A stretch of DNA of 64,000 nucleotides from Paraconiothyrium sp. Pb-2020 (Eukaryota; Ascomycota; Dothideomycetes; Pleosporales; Didymosphaeriaceae). The stretch is taken from assembly GCA_022419385.1 (NCBI GenBank), contig JAJUBI010000001.1:5208001-5272000 (forward strand). Direction: 5' to 3'. The notes below the pieces were generated by a model. The model saw only the letters and a program-made list of their open reading frames with translations. It had not been told where the DNA came from and made no database searches. Below, one piece after another: positions 12,235-23,039 of the stretch. A program made the translations under genes and the position numbers. The first letter of the stretch is position 1; every line of letters begins with the position of its first letter.

Positions 12235-14148
12235 ATGGACATCGCCTCCATCGTCTATCGCTCTGCTGATGTCGACATTCCTGATCGTCCAGAAATCCAT
12301 GTTGATGAGAAGGCAGAGCTTGCAAAGTCTCAGCCGCAACCTCTCAGAGTCCCACGACCCGTAGGATCATCCGAAGATGTGCCTGAGATTGAAGCGGCTT
12401 CCCCAGAGCTTCATCCTGTATTCGATTCCGAGTCTGACAAAAGCTTCAACACTACAAGGAGAAAGCATGAGTCCTACGATCTTTCGGGCAGCGTCTTTCT
12501 CATCTCCCGTGAGGGGAAGACGCTGGATCTACCAATACCCTCGGAGAGTCAGCATGACCCTTTGAACTGGAGTCGGTGGAAGACGTTTGCTGCAATGGTA
12601 GCTGTAGGCTGGTACTCCGCTACCGCACTCACCGCTGTGCAAGCAGTGAGTCTCATGATGGACGGTATCATGCCTGACTTCGCTCATGAGGTAAGCTTTT
12701 TACGAACACTAGGTATCCTAGTCGATACAGTGGACACTGACACATTTTGGCAGATGATTGCACCCTGGTCCCCAGAGACTCTAACAACCGCGCCAACACT
12801 ATTCATGGGAATCGGTTCAATCCTCTGGATACCCTTGAGTCTTGCCCTTGGGCGACGTCCGGTTTTCCTCCTTGCAGCTCTCCTCGACTTCCTTGCTATC
12901 CTCGGAGCTGGATACTCAAGAACATTCTACCAAATCTTGGCATGTGTCTGTCTGCTAGGAATAGCCGAAGGTCTTGCCCTAAGCTTGGTCAGTACATCAT
13001 ACACTTTCGTCGTCTTATCTTACTGACTTGCATAGGCCTTCCTCATGGTTGTCGACATGACCTTCATCGACCGGCGACCCACAACGATTGCGACCCTTTG
13101 GTCCATCGCCGGATTCTTTGGCACTAGTTCCTTGTGCCTAGTTCCAATTCTATCCGAAGACGGGAAGGAGTGGAATCTGTTCTACTTTCGATGGGCTTGT
13201 CCTTCCGCCATTGCCCTGGTCCTCGCCTTCTTTCTTTACCCAGAGACATACTTCAAGCGACCAACAGTGGCCTTCGATGGCATGATACTCATGCAGAGTG
13301 CAACCGAGAAGCTGACCATATACGAAGATCAGGAGGCTGAATCCGATATCTACAGGGATCTTCCCAGCTTTGATACGGAGAAGCAAGGGCTACTCCATCG
13401 TTTCGGTCTTTCACGCTCCCCGTCTGCGTCCTGGAAAGCTTTCGGTCGCTGCTACTTACAAATGTTTTTCTGTGCCGTCAACCCTTTGGTTTTCTGGGTT
13501 CTCATTGCGTCTGCATTCAACTTTACGGGCATGATGTTTATCGGAGCCACGTTCGCACCGATTTTGAATGCACCTCCATACAACCTACCCTCGTGGAAAA
13601 TCACACTCGTCAATTTCTCCTCCGGCTGCGGCAGCCTTCTCGCCTATTTTTTTGCTGGATACTTGATGTGCAAGGCTCTTACTTTCCTATCGAAACGCAA
13701 TAAAGGTGTCCGCGAAGCTGAGCATTACCTCGTCGCCTATATCGTCCCTGTTATTACTGGCGCAATGAGCACGCTTATCTACGGCCTAGCAGTTCACTAT
13801 CACTGGCACTATCCCGTCTTTTACGTTGCGTATGGGTTGAATGGTCTCTCGTATGTCTCTCTCTCTATCGGGAACACACTATGGGTCACAGAAGCCTTTC
13901 CACGATGGGCTGCTCCAGCGCTGGCAGTCGTTTCTGGCGGATGCTACTTGCTGAGTTTTTGTATGAGTTTTGCACTTGCACCTTGGGTCGCTGCACATGG
14001 CCATCTATTGGTCGGCATGGAGATTACGGTGTTACAGCTTGTGGGTGGTATGATCACATTGCCGATTGCTTTCTGGGGCAAGAGCGCAAGACAAAAGATT
14101 CACGGTCGGTGGGCATATGAACGAAGCGGAGCTTTGAGGCCGTTGTGA
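12235..14148 (+). CDS. MFS transporter, DHA1/HOL1-like
   Basis: Membrane transporter of the major facilitator superfamily, probably a proton-coupled exporter or small-molecule permease. Exons: 12235..12690, 12754..12987, 13036..14148, encoding 600 residues. A long hydrophilic N-terminus (about 110 residues) precedes the HDPLNWSRWKTF signature, typical of fungal DHA1/HOL1-like members, then the first helices (FAAMVAVGWYSATAL). RRPVFLLAALLDFLAIL marks the loop 2-3 region and FLYPETYFKRP the central loop; six further helices follow. Intron 1 (12691-12753) is 63 nt, stop-free and in frame, so retention would insert 21 residues; its GTAAGC donor and CAG acceptor argue for splicing. Intron 2 (12988-13035) contains a stop. 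Substrate cannot be told. Confidence 0.9.
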
Positions 14149-14577
14149 GAGACGCCCACATCCGCTGTTTGTCGAACATCTGGGTCAACCCAGATCTGAT
14201 TGGTTCCACATTTCCTTTCTACGTATCTTTTGTTCTACATCTCCTATGTTTTCTAAAACTTCTTTCGGATCCTGTACGGCTTACTAATACTTTCTTTCAG
14301 AATCCTAGTATCTGTACACTGCTCTCTCTGGATCTGCTGCGCTTTAGCGATACACATGCTCATGCTTCACTAGCACTACCATTCTTTGGCCTTACGAAGC
14401 CACATGATCAATCTTTCGATGATTGACAATCGTCTTATACATGTATACTAAATGTACAAATGAAAAATCGTCTTTGCTTCGCTTGCACAATCGATGGCCT
14501 TCAGTGAGATCTCGATGTTATAGTAATAGGATTACCAGGAGTATACCGTCGCAACCCTATCACCCCTATGCCATGTT
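14149..14577. other. Convergent 3' intergenic region
   Basis: Separates the stop codons of the MFS gene and the endonuclease-like gene. T-rich and A-rich tracts fit 3' processing signals. No gene seen. Confidence 0.5.
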
Positions 14578-15792
14578 TCATGGCATCTTGTACGTCGTCA
14601 CAACAGAGCGATGATCACTTGTCCACTCATTGTCTCTATAATCAGGGTATGCGTTCGGGGTGCCAGCAATCCTAACTTCAGACCCCTTTACTTCAAGCTT
14701 ACTAGTCCCGTAGATGAAATCAATCCTATCCTGCGGCTCCGGCTGGCCCTCCCAGTCATCTGCGTTCTTCGGGTAGATGGGTGACCAGGTGTTGCCGCTC
14801 ACGACCTTCGGATCGGGGTGCACCTTACGGAAGGAGTCAATCAGACCCGCATCAATCGGGGTTTTGGATGTGGGCCAGTCGAAGCTCTTATCACAGTGGC
14901 TCGATTTGTTCGCGGAGGTCCAATCAAGATGAGATGGAGCGTTAAAATCGCCAACGAGCACGTACGGGTCTTTGGATTCGCGCTGCGACTTCGTTCCGTC
15001 TACTACTTGTTTAATTTGGCTAGGTCGACCAGCCTCGTTTTCATCGGCCGTAACTTCTGCTGCGCTCTTGTTCTCGAAGCAAAAACTGTACGGTCCGTAA
15101 GGATAAGCAGCAAGATGTGCAGACCAGAAGTTGAACGGCTTCGACGTGTCGCCTTTGAGCGCAAGCTGGACGCCGCTTCCGCGACCGATCATGCTATGTT
15201 TCTTTATGATTGGCAGTCGAGAGATGATACCAACACTGTTGTCTCCGCCGTCCTGATGCCAGTTCCAGCCTAGCGCTTCTCCCAGACGCTTTGCGTGGTC
15301 ACCAGATGCTTCTTGCAGCCCGACGACGTCGACTCCCGCTCCGCTCAGGAATTTGACCTGCTTAACGTGATAATTGTTCACTTTCGTACCACCGTACCAT
15401 AAATTCCAAGACATGATCTTTAATTCATCAGGGTTCTCAGTCTCCTTAGCGCTCACTTCAATAGGCTTCGCGATCCATTTGTACCCATCATCTGCAAGGA
15501 AGTAGGCTTTGAAATTTCCACCCCCAATAGGAGCTTTGATGTTGAGCGAGCCCTTTGCATCAGGTGCATAAGCCCACCTCAGAGATGGAGAGACTTGCTT
15601 TTCATCGTCTGGTCCACCCCCTGTCGTGTGGTAGATGCCGATCCAGTTTTTGGAGTTTGCTTTCGGTGCAGAGTAGTCGAAGGTGAAAAGTTCTTTATTT
15701 GATGCAAGACTGAGCGATCCTGTAGGATTGGGAGCTGCTGAAACCAGGCCCAGCAGGCTAGATATAAAAGCGAAAGGAGTAAGGAAATGCAT
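14578..15792 (-). CDS. Secreted endonuclease/exonuclease/phosphatase family protein
   Basis: Single exon, 404 residues from the ATG at 15792, chosen because it begins with a signal peptide (MHFLTPFAFISSLLGLVSAA). A TATATAAG element lies about 55 nt upstream; an in-frame ATG at 15882 lies upstream of that box and is unlikely. Residues about 20-115 form a beta-rich N-terminal domain (FTFDYSAPKANSKNWIGIY). The metal-dependent phosphodiesterase core follows: IMSWNLWYGG, VVGLQEAS (Glu metal ligand), FWSAHLAAYPYGPY, LVGDFNAPSHLD and WTSDHRSV (catalytic Asp-His). Probably an extracellular nuclease or phosphodiesterase; the substrate is not shown by the sequence. Confidence 0.88.
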   Translation of the reverse strand: MHFLTPFAFISSLLGLVSAAPNPTGSLSLASNKELFTFDYSAPKANSKNWIGIYHTTGGGPDDEKQVSPSLRWAYAPDAKGSLNIKAPIGGGNFKAYFLADDGYKWIAKPIEVSAKETENPDELKIMSWNLWYGGTKVNNYHVKQVKFLSGAGVDVVGLQEASGDHAKRLGEALGWNWHQDGGDNSVGIISRLPIIKKHSMIGRGSGVQLALKGDTSKPFNFWSAHLAAYPYGPYSFCFENKSAAEVTADENEAGRPSQIKQVVDGTKSQRESKDPYVLVGDFNAPSHLDWTSANKSSHCDKSFDWPTSKTPIDAGLIDSFRKVHPDPKVVSGNTWSPIYPKNADDWEGQPEPQDRIDFIYGTSKLEVKGSEVRIAGTPNAYPDYRDNEWTSDHRSVVTTYKMP

Positions 15793-15844
15793 TGTATTGT
15801 GGAACGATCGATATGGGACAGAACCAAGTAGGGGTGCTCTGAAC

Positions 15845-15852
15845 TTATATAA
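15845..15852 (-). promoter_or_regulatory. TATA box of the endonuclease-like gene
   Basis: The minus strand reads TATATAAG about 55 nt upstream of the ATG at 15792. This supports the shorter start. Confidence 0.5.
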
Positions 15853-16519
15853 TGGAGAGAAAAGACCGAAATTTCCGCTCACGGCTATGTAGCACCTACA
15901 CTTCTAAGTTCGTATATAGGACTGCAAGGCGGGTCGGACGCCGCACCGAAAGTGACGTAAAACGATGGGGGCCCGAAAACGTGATAGGAAGTAAAGCTGT
16001 TATTCCTTACACAGATGTACCGTTTGCCAAGATACTGCGCCACTCGTGTCCAAAATGTTGGAGAGACGGACACTTGTGTTGAAATGTGGATCTGGCAAAC
16101 ATCACACAAATTCATCAATCATACTACCTGCCCTAATAATCACATGAAAACAGGTTGTTTATGTATCTACACAAATATCTATACAAACCTATTAGAGGTC
16201 TATATAGAGTATTACTTGTACGTAGAAATAATACCATCACTGCTTTCAGTTCACACCTTTCAACTACTTGGCACGGTACGTGTAATAATAGGCTGAAGAG
16301 TAACATCCCTATGCGGATCGCAAAGTGGGTCCATCATGACAATCCTGAACAAACGACTTGGCTAATCAGCGCGACACGAACAAGCCGAAGAGGGCCTTGC
16401 AGCTAGAGACCACATATTACACAGCCATTATCTATATACGATGGGATCTCGTCGCTTATCGTCTGTTTCGGCGTGCTTTGTCTTCCATTCCTCTCATCAA
16501 AATGTTAACTGCTTCCGTG
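15853..16519. other. Intergenic
   Basis: Upstream of the secreted protein gene and downstream of the Gfo/Idh/MocA gene. AT-rich part at 16140-16260. No gene seen. Confidence 0.45.
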
Positions 16520-17705
16520 CTAATATTGTCCATCTGAGCTTTCACCATCCTGTGGGAATGCCGCGCCTCCCTGTCGTCTGATTTCATCCATCATACGCAT
16601 AACGCGCATCGTCTCCTCATGCGGCATGATCTCATTCTCCCTTCTCCCCGCAGCGATGTCGAGTGCGACAGCATCAGCTTCGCGGTACAAACCGAAGCCA
16701 AAATTTTCATACTTCTTCTCAAAAATAGGCCTGGTTTGCTGTCTTTCAGTGGGAACATCGCTGACAGCACTTCGGTTGCGCCAAACCGAGAATTCGCTCG
16801 GCGAAGAAGCGTACGGCCCACCGAGTAGCACATAGCCCTCCGTGCCTTCAATGCGACAGAAATCGTAGCTGTTTTTGAACTTCGAAGTTGAAGAAAGCAT
16901 ACCTTGGCGACCGGTCGCGGGATAGCGAAGAATGATTGCTGTAGCCACATCTACGCCATCGACCAAATGCTGATCAGCCAGGATCTCGGCTTGCGAAGCG
17001 TTCGTCCCAATGTGCTCGTCTAGAGTCAGTAGACCCCAGGTCAGCGAGTAGATTCCGATCGTCAACAGACTACCCGCGCCTAGACTGAGATTCTTGAGCC
17101 TTGATTCTGGTCCTAGAGATCCTAGCTTGTGATCTTGGCCGAAGTCACAGAATGTGCGACGTACATCACCGATGAGTTTATCTGTGAAGAGAGCTTTGCG
17201 CAAGTCTTGAACGAGTGGATGGAAGCGCGTCCACATTGCTTCCATAACGTACACGCCTTTCGCAGATGCTGCAGCGAGCACTTCTTCGGCTTCGCGAGCA
17301 TTGATTGTGAACGCTTTTTCGCAGAGGATGTGCTTTCCTGCTGCAATCGCATCAAGGCAATTTTTCTTATGGAAAGCATGTGGTGTGCCAATGTATACGA
17401 CTTCGACTGAAGCATCTTGGTACACCTCTTCGTAGGAAGCATAGATGCACGGAATTGGCGATGAGGGTATGTTGTCTCGGACGAATGATGTGCCTTTCTC
17501 CAAGCTGGACGTGCCAACTGCACTAATGATATGTGTCGCACGCGCATCATCTCGTTCCAAAGTAATGTCTTTCACGAATGCAGCGGAAATTGCTCCAGCA
17601 CCTATTGTAGTCAGTGCCTATAGCGGGTAGAGCAGGGAGCTGCAAAGCATGAATGGTACCTATAATCCCCCATTGAATCGTTGGTAGCGACGTTTTCTCA
17701 GTCAT
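16520..17705 (-). CDS. Gfo/Idh/MocA oxidoreductase (dihydrodiol/D-xylose dehydrogenase-like)
   Basis: NAD(P)-dependent dehydrogenase acting on a sugar or dihydrodiol, presumably cytosolic. Exons: 17705..17660 and 17601..16520, 375 residues. Removing the 58-nt intron rebuilds the Rossmann motif WGIIGAGAIS at residues about 12-21. The family signature HILCEKAFTINAREAEEVL holds the catalytic Lys of the EKP-like motif; EAMWTRFHPLVQDLR and LGAGSLLTIGIYSL follow as in trans-1,2-dihydrobenzene-1,2-diol dehydrogenase and D-xylose 1-dehydrogenase (NADP+) relatives. The gene sits about 500 bp from a short-chain dehydrogenase on the same strand. The family is clear; the substrate is inference. Confidence 0.9.
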
Positions 17706-18215
17706 CAGAATATGGGAGCGCACTCGAGGACGACACTTCGCAAGAAGACGTACGCGATTTGTAGGTCGGCGGTCGGAGTAGTGTCGCCCGAGTAGAGGGT
17801 TGGCGATTGAAGGCTGCATCGGCACCGGCACTAACTCAACACCCTCTTCAGTCAAGGCTCCCTATGATTCATGATCCATCTTTAAGCAATCTTTCGAGCT
17901 CTGTATCGCTGCATCGAAGCGCCGTCATTTGTGTTGCGCGATTTAGCCTTGGTGGCTGTAACGAGATGCAGCGGCTGCACGGCAATCCGTCGCGTTTGCT
18001 GAAACAAGTAGTATTAAGTAAAAGAGTGATGGATTGCTAGGGTGGCGGAAGCCGCCTATATACACTAGGCTAGTTAGCGCGTCATTTATGGATGAGCTCT
18101 AGTAAAGAAGCCAGGATTTGATACCGACGTTGTACCAATTATCTATCAAGACATCTAGTTGCTCATGGAGCACCCTCTTATTCATCTTGTTGAACATATA
18201 ACTAGCAACGCCTCT
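17706..18215. other. Intergenic, upstream of Gfo/Idh/MocA gene
   Basis: About 510 bp between two minus-strand dehydrogenase genes. Holds the promoter of the Gfo/Idh/MocA gene and the 3' end of the short-chain dehydrogenase. No gene seen. Confidence 0.45.
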
Positions 18216-19008
18216 TCACCACGGGTAACTTCCAGTGTTGTGTAGGAAGGCTGGCGCCTCGGCGTCTCTTTTTCCCTCAACCACCTCCATCAAGCTTTCC
18301 ACTGTCTTCTCCGCACTCCTCGCCCCCTTTTCTGCCCTATTATTCTCGCTCAAATTGCTCACAGTAAAACCGGGGTCGTAGAGGGACACCTTGATGCCCA
18401 AGTCGCCATATTCGACATACTGACACGCAGAGATCATGTTCAAGGCCGTCTTGCTGGCGCGGTACTGCACTCCTGACATCTTGTGGAATGGGCTGGCGGG
18501 ATCAAGCTTCCGTCCGATACTTCCGATGCCGGAGGAGATGTTGATGATGCGCGCGCCGGATGACTTTTGTAATAGTGGCAAGAGGGTCCTGGTCAGGACC
18601 CAGGGTCCGGTGGCGTTGGTATCGAAAGCAAGGCGGAGCTGTTCGCGATCTGTGCCAGGTGGTAAGGCAATGGCGGCATTATTGACGAGAATATCGAGCT
18701 TTCCATGGTTTTTCTCCACCGTGGAAGCTGCTTCGCCAATGGTGCTGTCATCAGTCACGTCGAGGGGCAGCAACTCCGCAGTACCGGGGTAGTTGCGTGA
18801 CTGGAGGTCTTTAAGTGCGGCGGTGCCTTTTTGAGTAGAACGCGCACCAACGAGTACGTGATATGTGCCCTTCTGAAGGAGTTGGGCGGCGAGCTCGAAG
18901 CCAATGCCGCTGTTCGCTAGATCTTAGTCAGTAAGTGTAGGTAGAGTTGATTTAGAAGAGGTCCGTACCACCGGTGATAAGAACTATAGTCTTCGCTATA
19001 GAAGCCAT
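18216..19008 (-). CDS. Short-chain dehydrogenase/reductase (classical SDR)
   Basis: NAD(P)-dependent oxidoreductase. Exons: 19008..18969 and 18916..18216, 246 residues. The first exon ends inside the cofactor motif; splicing the 52-nt intron gives VLITGANSGIGFELA (TGxxxGxG). Further SDR landmarks are LPLDVTDD, LDILVNNAAIALPPG, the catalytic Ser region IINISSGIGSIG and the catalytic YRASK pair. The SDR fold is complete but ends soon after ESLMEVVEGKRDAEAPAF, as in short fungal carbonyl-reductase-like members. Same strand as the Gfo/Idh/MocA gene, but spacing gives no sign of co-transcription. Substrate unknown. Confidence 0.92.
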
Positions 19009-20291
19009 TGTTATAAATTGAACTTAAGATGTCCGTGGTGCTATAGTATTGTAATAGGGAACATGCTTTATACATACTCAGCGGTTGCAAGCTATGTCGT
19101 TAACGCCGAACAGCGAATGTGAAGAATGGGGAAAAGAATGGAACACTACATTTATCATGGTGTCCTCGGACCAAAACGTTAATCGAGAGCCAATCGAATC
19201 ATTGAAAGTACGACTGTAAACTCCGAGACAATGTGCAAAACCGACGCTAGGCCCAAAATAATTGTGCAACTCTGCATCTCCTGGCTTCGCCTGTTGAGGT
19301 GACGACCCTTCCCCTACCAGTTTCATCCCGGCCGTTTCTCTGGACATAACATATGCTGGTTGGTACCGACATCGAACCACACACTTTGACATTGTTGAAT
19401 GGCACGGTAATCGCTATTAGTAAATTCCGAAGTGTTAGCTGGGGACTACCACACCACGAAATAGCCCGCCCATACGTCCAGCAAGGCCCTTCCGCATCAC
19501 ATCGCTTCTGTACTCATCAGACAAGAATACATGTCAATGATGTACTTCTGGTGTCTAGACCGTGATGTTGGGGGCGGCACCCTTGGCATGCCGTGCTGAA
19601 CGTTTCTATCACCGAAGAAGGAGCCTTCAACTCAGCGCCAACGCGTATATTTCACTAATGATAACTAGTTAGGCCCGCTGAGTTCTAATATTGAAAAGGG
19701 TGACGCGATTTGCATTCTCTTCAGGTGCAGAATGTCTGCTACTCCTACGCAAAGCTGAGGACCATCAAGTGTTTATTTCTCCAACACCTCCAAAGCTGGA
19801 GGGATGGCAGTCTTCGACATTGTTTGCGACCACAAGCTCAAGGAGGTGAATTTTGAGCGCAATTGAGCTTAGGCCTATGACTTCACACCTTCTATCGTGA
19901 AGTTGGACGGATGAACCGTCAAGCAATGTGCTTCGGATAAAGGCCAAGCGAATTACTCGCCAGAGCCGAGTGTGGAGTGCAGCAACGATCGACCAATGAA
20001 CGGTGTATATGACGACTGATTTCATCTATGTATATCACCTTCGGCATCAACAATATCCTTTCTGGAGGTATACACGACTGTGAGTGCACAGAGTTGTCGA
20101 CCCTATGTGTACACGCGATATTACTGATCTGGAAGCACGAATCATGGCCTGCACGTCTGGAAGCAACAAGGATGTCTCCCCACATAATCCTCTAGCTGGC
20201 GATGTCTGATATTTGCATCGGTGCGAACAACAGACTCTCGTTGCAAATAGCACGAAAACACCGCTCACTGCGAATATAAGCACTCGACGCA
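19009..20291. other. Intergenic, divergent promoters
   Basis: About 1.3 kb between the divergent short-chain dehydrogenase and DUF8021 genes. Only short frames without recognisable products. Confidence 0.4.
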
Positions 20292-21190
20292 ATGCTACTA
20301 ACTTTGCTCTCTATGGCATTCGCGGCTACCACTCGCGCGTCCGAGGCAGCATGCGATCGCACCTTCCTCAACGACATGACGGCCGCCTATGTGGCCGCCC
20401 AAACCCTCGGTGAACCGTGGCAAATCCCCTCCGTCGCCTCGAACCTTACCTACACCGAACAATTCAAGCCGATGTCGATCAATAAAGGCATTCTGAGCAA
20501 GCCGCTCAATATTACCAGTCATCGTAGTTTCTACGACGACGTCCTCTGTACCGCTTTCACACAATACCTCGTCATGGACCCCACGCACCCATATGTTATC
20601 GGGACAAGGTTCGAATCAGACGGGCTATATTTGACGAAGATTGAAACGCTGGTAACTGATGAGGGGGATTGGGCTTTTAATGCGACTGGATATAAGGTCA
20701 GCTTCCTCAACTGACGCTCAGTAATGGCTCGCTAATGTGCTTCCAGTATTGGGATGACCAAGAAGACTGGAGCGAAATACCACAGGAAAAAAGAGACAAG
20801 CGCGAGGTTATCCAGGCGGCTGGTGATGCGTACTTCAACCGTTTTGCAAATGCGAACGTTACCGTGCCTTGGGGGACGCCTTGTGCTAGGCTGGAAGGCG
20901 GCGCGTACACCGGGACACGAAACCTCACAGCAAATACTTGCGATTTGGGGCTTCCGAGTACCATCCAGGTGGTTAATAGGAGGTATGTGGTCGATCAGGT
21001 GAATGGCGTCGTGAACATCTATCTTGGGTTCCCAGGGCTGGATCGCGATGATCCTAATCCGACGCCGGATAGCCATACATTCAGAGTTGAAGGAGGCAAA
21101 GTCCGGTATATTCATACCTTGAGTACATGTGAAGGTCATCCTGGGTGTGGATTCAATGGTACGGGCCCGCCACCGTCGAGAAGACTGTGA
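20292..21190 (+). CDS. Secreted DUF8021-type protein
   Basis: Exons: 20292..20696 and 20747..21190, 282 residues; the 50-nt intron contains a stop in the open frame. The product starts with a hydrophobic leader (MLLTLLSMAFAATTRASEAA) that looks like a signal peptide. Family-typical runs follow: CDRTFLNDMTAAYVAAQ, LTYTEQFKPMSINKGILS, NITSHRSFYDDVLCTAF, HPYVIGTRFES and GDWAFNATGY. Several NxT/NxS sequons and paired cysteines fit secretion. The C-terminal half has PWGTPCARLEGGAYTG and NRRYVVDQVNGVVNIYLGF. The family occurs in fungal secretomes, sometimes fused to enzymes; its biochemical role is not known to me. Confidence 0.82.
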
Positions 21191-21484
21191 GCGGGAAGCG
21201 TCACACCTATCTCGCTTCAATACCAACGCTTTGTAGCCTGCACGTGGCCCAAGGGTGCTGCCGCTATCTGACGCGTGGTTGTTCCCAATCGTTGGATGCG
21301 TGGGAGTCCACCCCAATCCCCGGCATTGGTGAAAGACCATAGTATCTATAGTTTAGTGCGTCATCGCAGTCACCACCACAACCATGACCGCCCCTCCATC
21401 AATGTGATAAGACGAAAATGTACAGATATTTCGCGAAATGTTTTAGTCGTTTGAGCGATCCTTGAGCCCGTCCTCGGGAACAGC

Positions 21485-22165
21485 ATGGCACCTCTCCCCG
21501 GCTGGCAAGGAGCCGACACCTCCTACCTTCAGAACTTACAGAACGTGTGCCACTACCATCCCAGCCTCAAACTTCTCAAGACACTATCAAACCTCCCTGA
21601 ACACTTATCACGTATCAGGGTCCTTGTAGTCACAGACAACAGCAACATACATGATGTTGAGATCAACAAATTGCTGCAATTGGACGCGTACTTGTCCTCA
21701 CCACCCATATGCAAAGGCCGCCTCTACCTCGTAGAAGACATCTCCTTGCCATGGATCTCGTCACTCGGAAACCACTTCGATATCGATCCGCGCTTCTTCA
21801 CAGAGTACGTAATGCATCGATACTTCGTACTTGGCCGCTCAATTCTGACACAGACTGACTTCCTACCCGCGTACATAGGTACCTCAAGTTGGATCTGGAT
21901 CGAACGCGCAACTTCTTCGAAAGGTATCGCACCATGCGGCGACTGCCGACTTCCTGCTCTAAAAGTAATATTCGGAACGTTCGTGTACCACGAGATACGG
22001 ACTTTTGATGGATGCGCACCACGTAGAGAAGAATATGAGATCCTGACGACGGGTGACGTAGCCCGTCTTGTGACGACCGTAGACCACCATTGCGAACGAG
22101 CGACAGGACTCATCAGGAGAAACCTGGGCGTGTGGGAGGATGAGGGAGATGACAAATATGTTTAG
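21485..22165 (+). CDS. Hypothetical protein, orphan CorA-type N-terminal domain
   Basis: Single frame, 226 residues. The run YLVEDISLPWISSLGNHFD, followed by IDPRFF, matches the pattern (LVEDL..x..LG..F.IDP.FF) found before the transmembrane part of fungal CorA-like proteins. The usual C-terminal membrane pair with its GxN motif is absent; the frame ends at WEDEGDDKYV and no continuation was found downstream. A CxxC pair lies in IAPCGDCRLPALK. It could be a stand-alone soluble version, a truncated paralogue, or exon 1 of a gene whose later exons are lost. Function unknown. Confidence 0.6.
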   Translation: MAPLPGWQGADTSYLQNLQNVCHYHPSLKLLKTLSNLPEHLSRIRVLVVTDNSNIHDVEINKLLQLDAYLSSPPICKGRLYLVEDISLPWISSLGNHFDIDPRFFTEYVMHRYFVLGRSILTQTDFLPAYIGTSSWIWIERATSSKGIAPCGDCRLPALKVIFGTFVYHEIRTFDGCAPRREEYEILTTGDVARLVTTVDHHCERATGLIRRNLGVWEDEGDDKYV

Positions 22166-23039
22166 AAAGAGGGTGGGTGGGTTGGAATAGGTAGTGTGTG
22201 TGGTAGGGAGTGCTATGGATCAGGACATGCGACACTTCCATAGTTCATGTGGTGGAATAGACCACACTGAGTGCGAGCGTTGGCAGGAATAGTGCGTAAG
22301 GAGACGTCTTGGTGCTACCCAATGCAACATCGCTAGAAAACACAGGTTTGGAAACAATCAAGAGAAATTTCGGAAATTTGGAAATGCAGCTACATTAACC
22401 CTACTCCACGATGCACTAAGTGACATCGTCACAGCTGATGCGCAATGCAACCTTTCAATGCCTCGCTATTGTACAACAGAAGATATCGAAAGATGGTGCA
22501 CATGACGAGAATTGCGCACAAATGAATGCTGTAACCGAAAAAGGGTTTGACACGTATAGGCGTGACAAAGGGCATTACTTCAAGATAGCGGCGAACGATT
22601 TCTCGACCACGGGAGAAGCCACTAGTCGCATCGGCGACTATCCAAGAGCGGTAACTGACCGCCGAACGGGAAAGATTGCCCATGCATGAAATAGTGTCGT
22701 ACATAATGAGGCGTAAGCGCAAACTTTTGAGTTTATTTTTGTATGTGCGGGATATCAATCGGGACGAGCGATTTTCGGCGTCGTGGTGTTGCATAGCGCG
22801 GACTTGAGCATGACAATATGCGGGATAAGCGGTGATTTCCGCAGATGAAAAGCCGCATGTACGCGACATCACATCGTCGATGGACGTAGGAATAAGTGCC
22901 TCATGCACCCCACTCTGATCCAAACGGCCATGGCTGATCGGTGTGAAGCCATCTTTCCGTAAGCGAAGAATTGGAGCAGATGACTTGCTAAGGTGAGGTG
23001 AGAGGGATCGATCGTATTCCACGCCCACGCAAAACTCGG
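22166..23039. other. Intergenic
   Basis: Between the convergent orphan CorA-type frame and the CASTOR-like gene. A 199-codon minus-strand frame (23028-22429) is open here but has no recognisable domain and is not called. Confidence 0.4.

Noticed and set aside
16520..19008. Two adjacent dehydrogenases plus the MFS gene as a biosynthetic cluster
   Set aside because: No synthase, P450 or pathway regulator is nearby, and the genes are of common housekeeping-type families.
22429..23028. 199-codon minus-strand frame
   Set aside because: No recognisable domain, mixed composition, and an overlapping open frame on the other strand; possible but unsupported.
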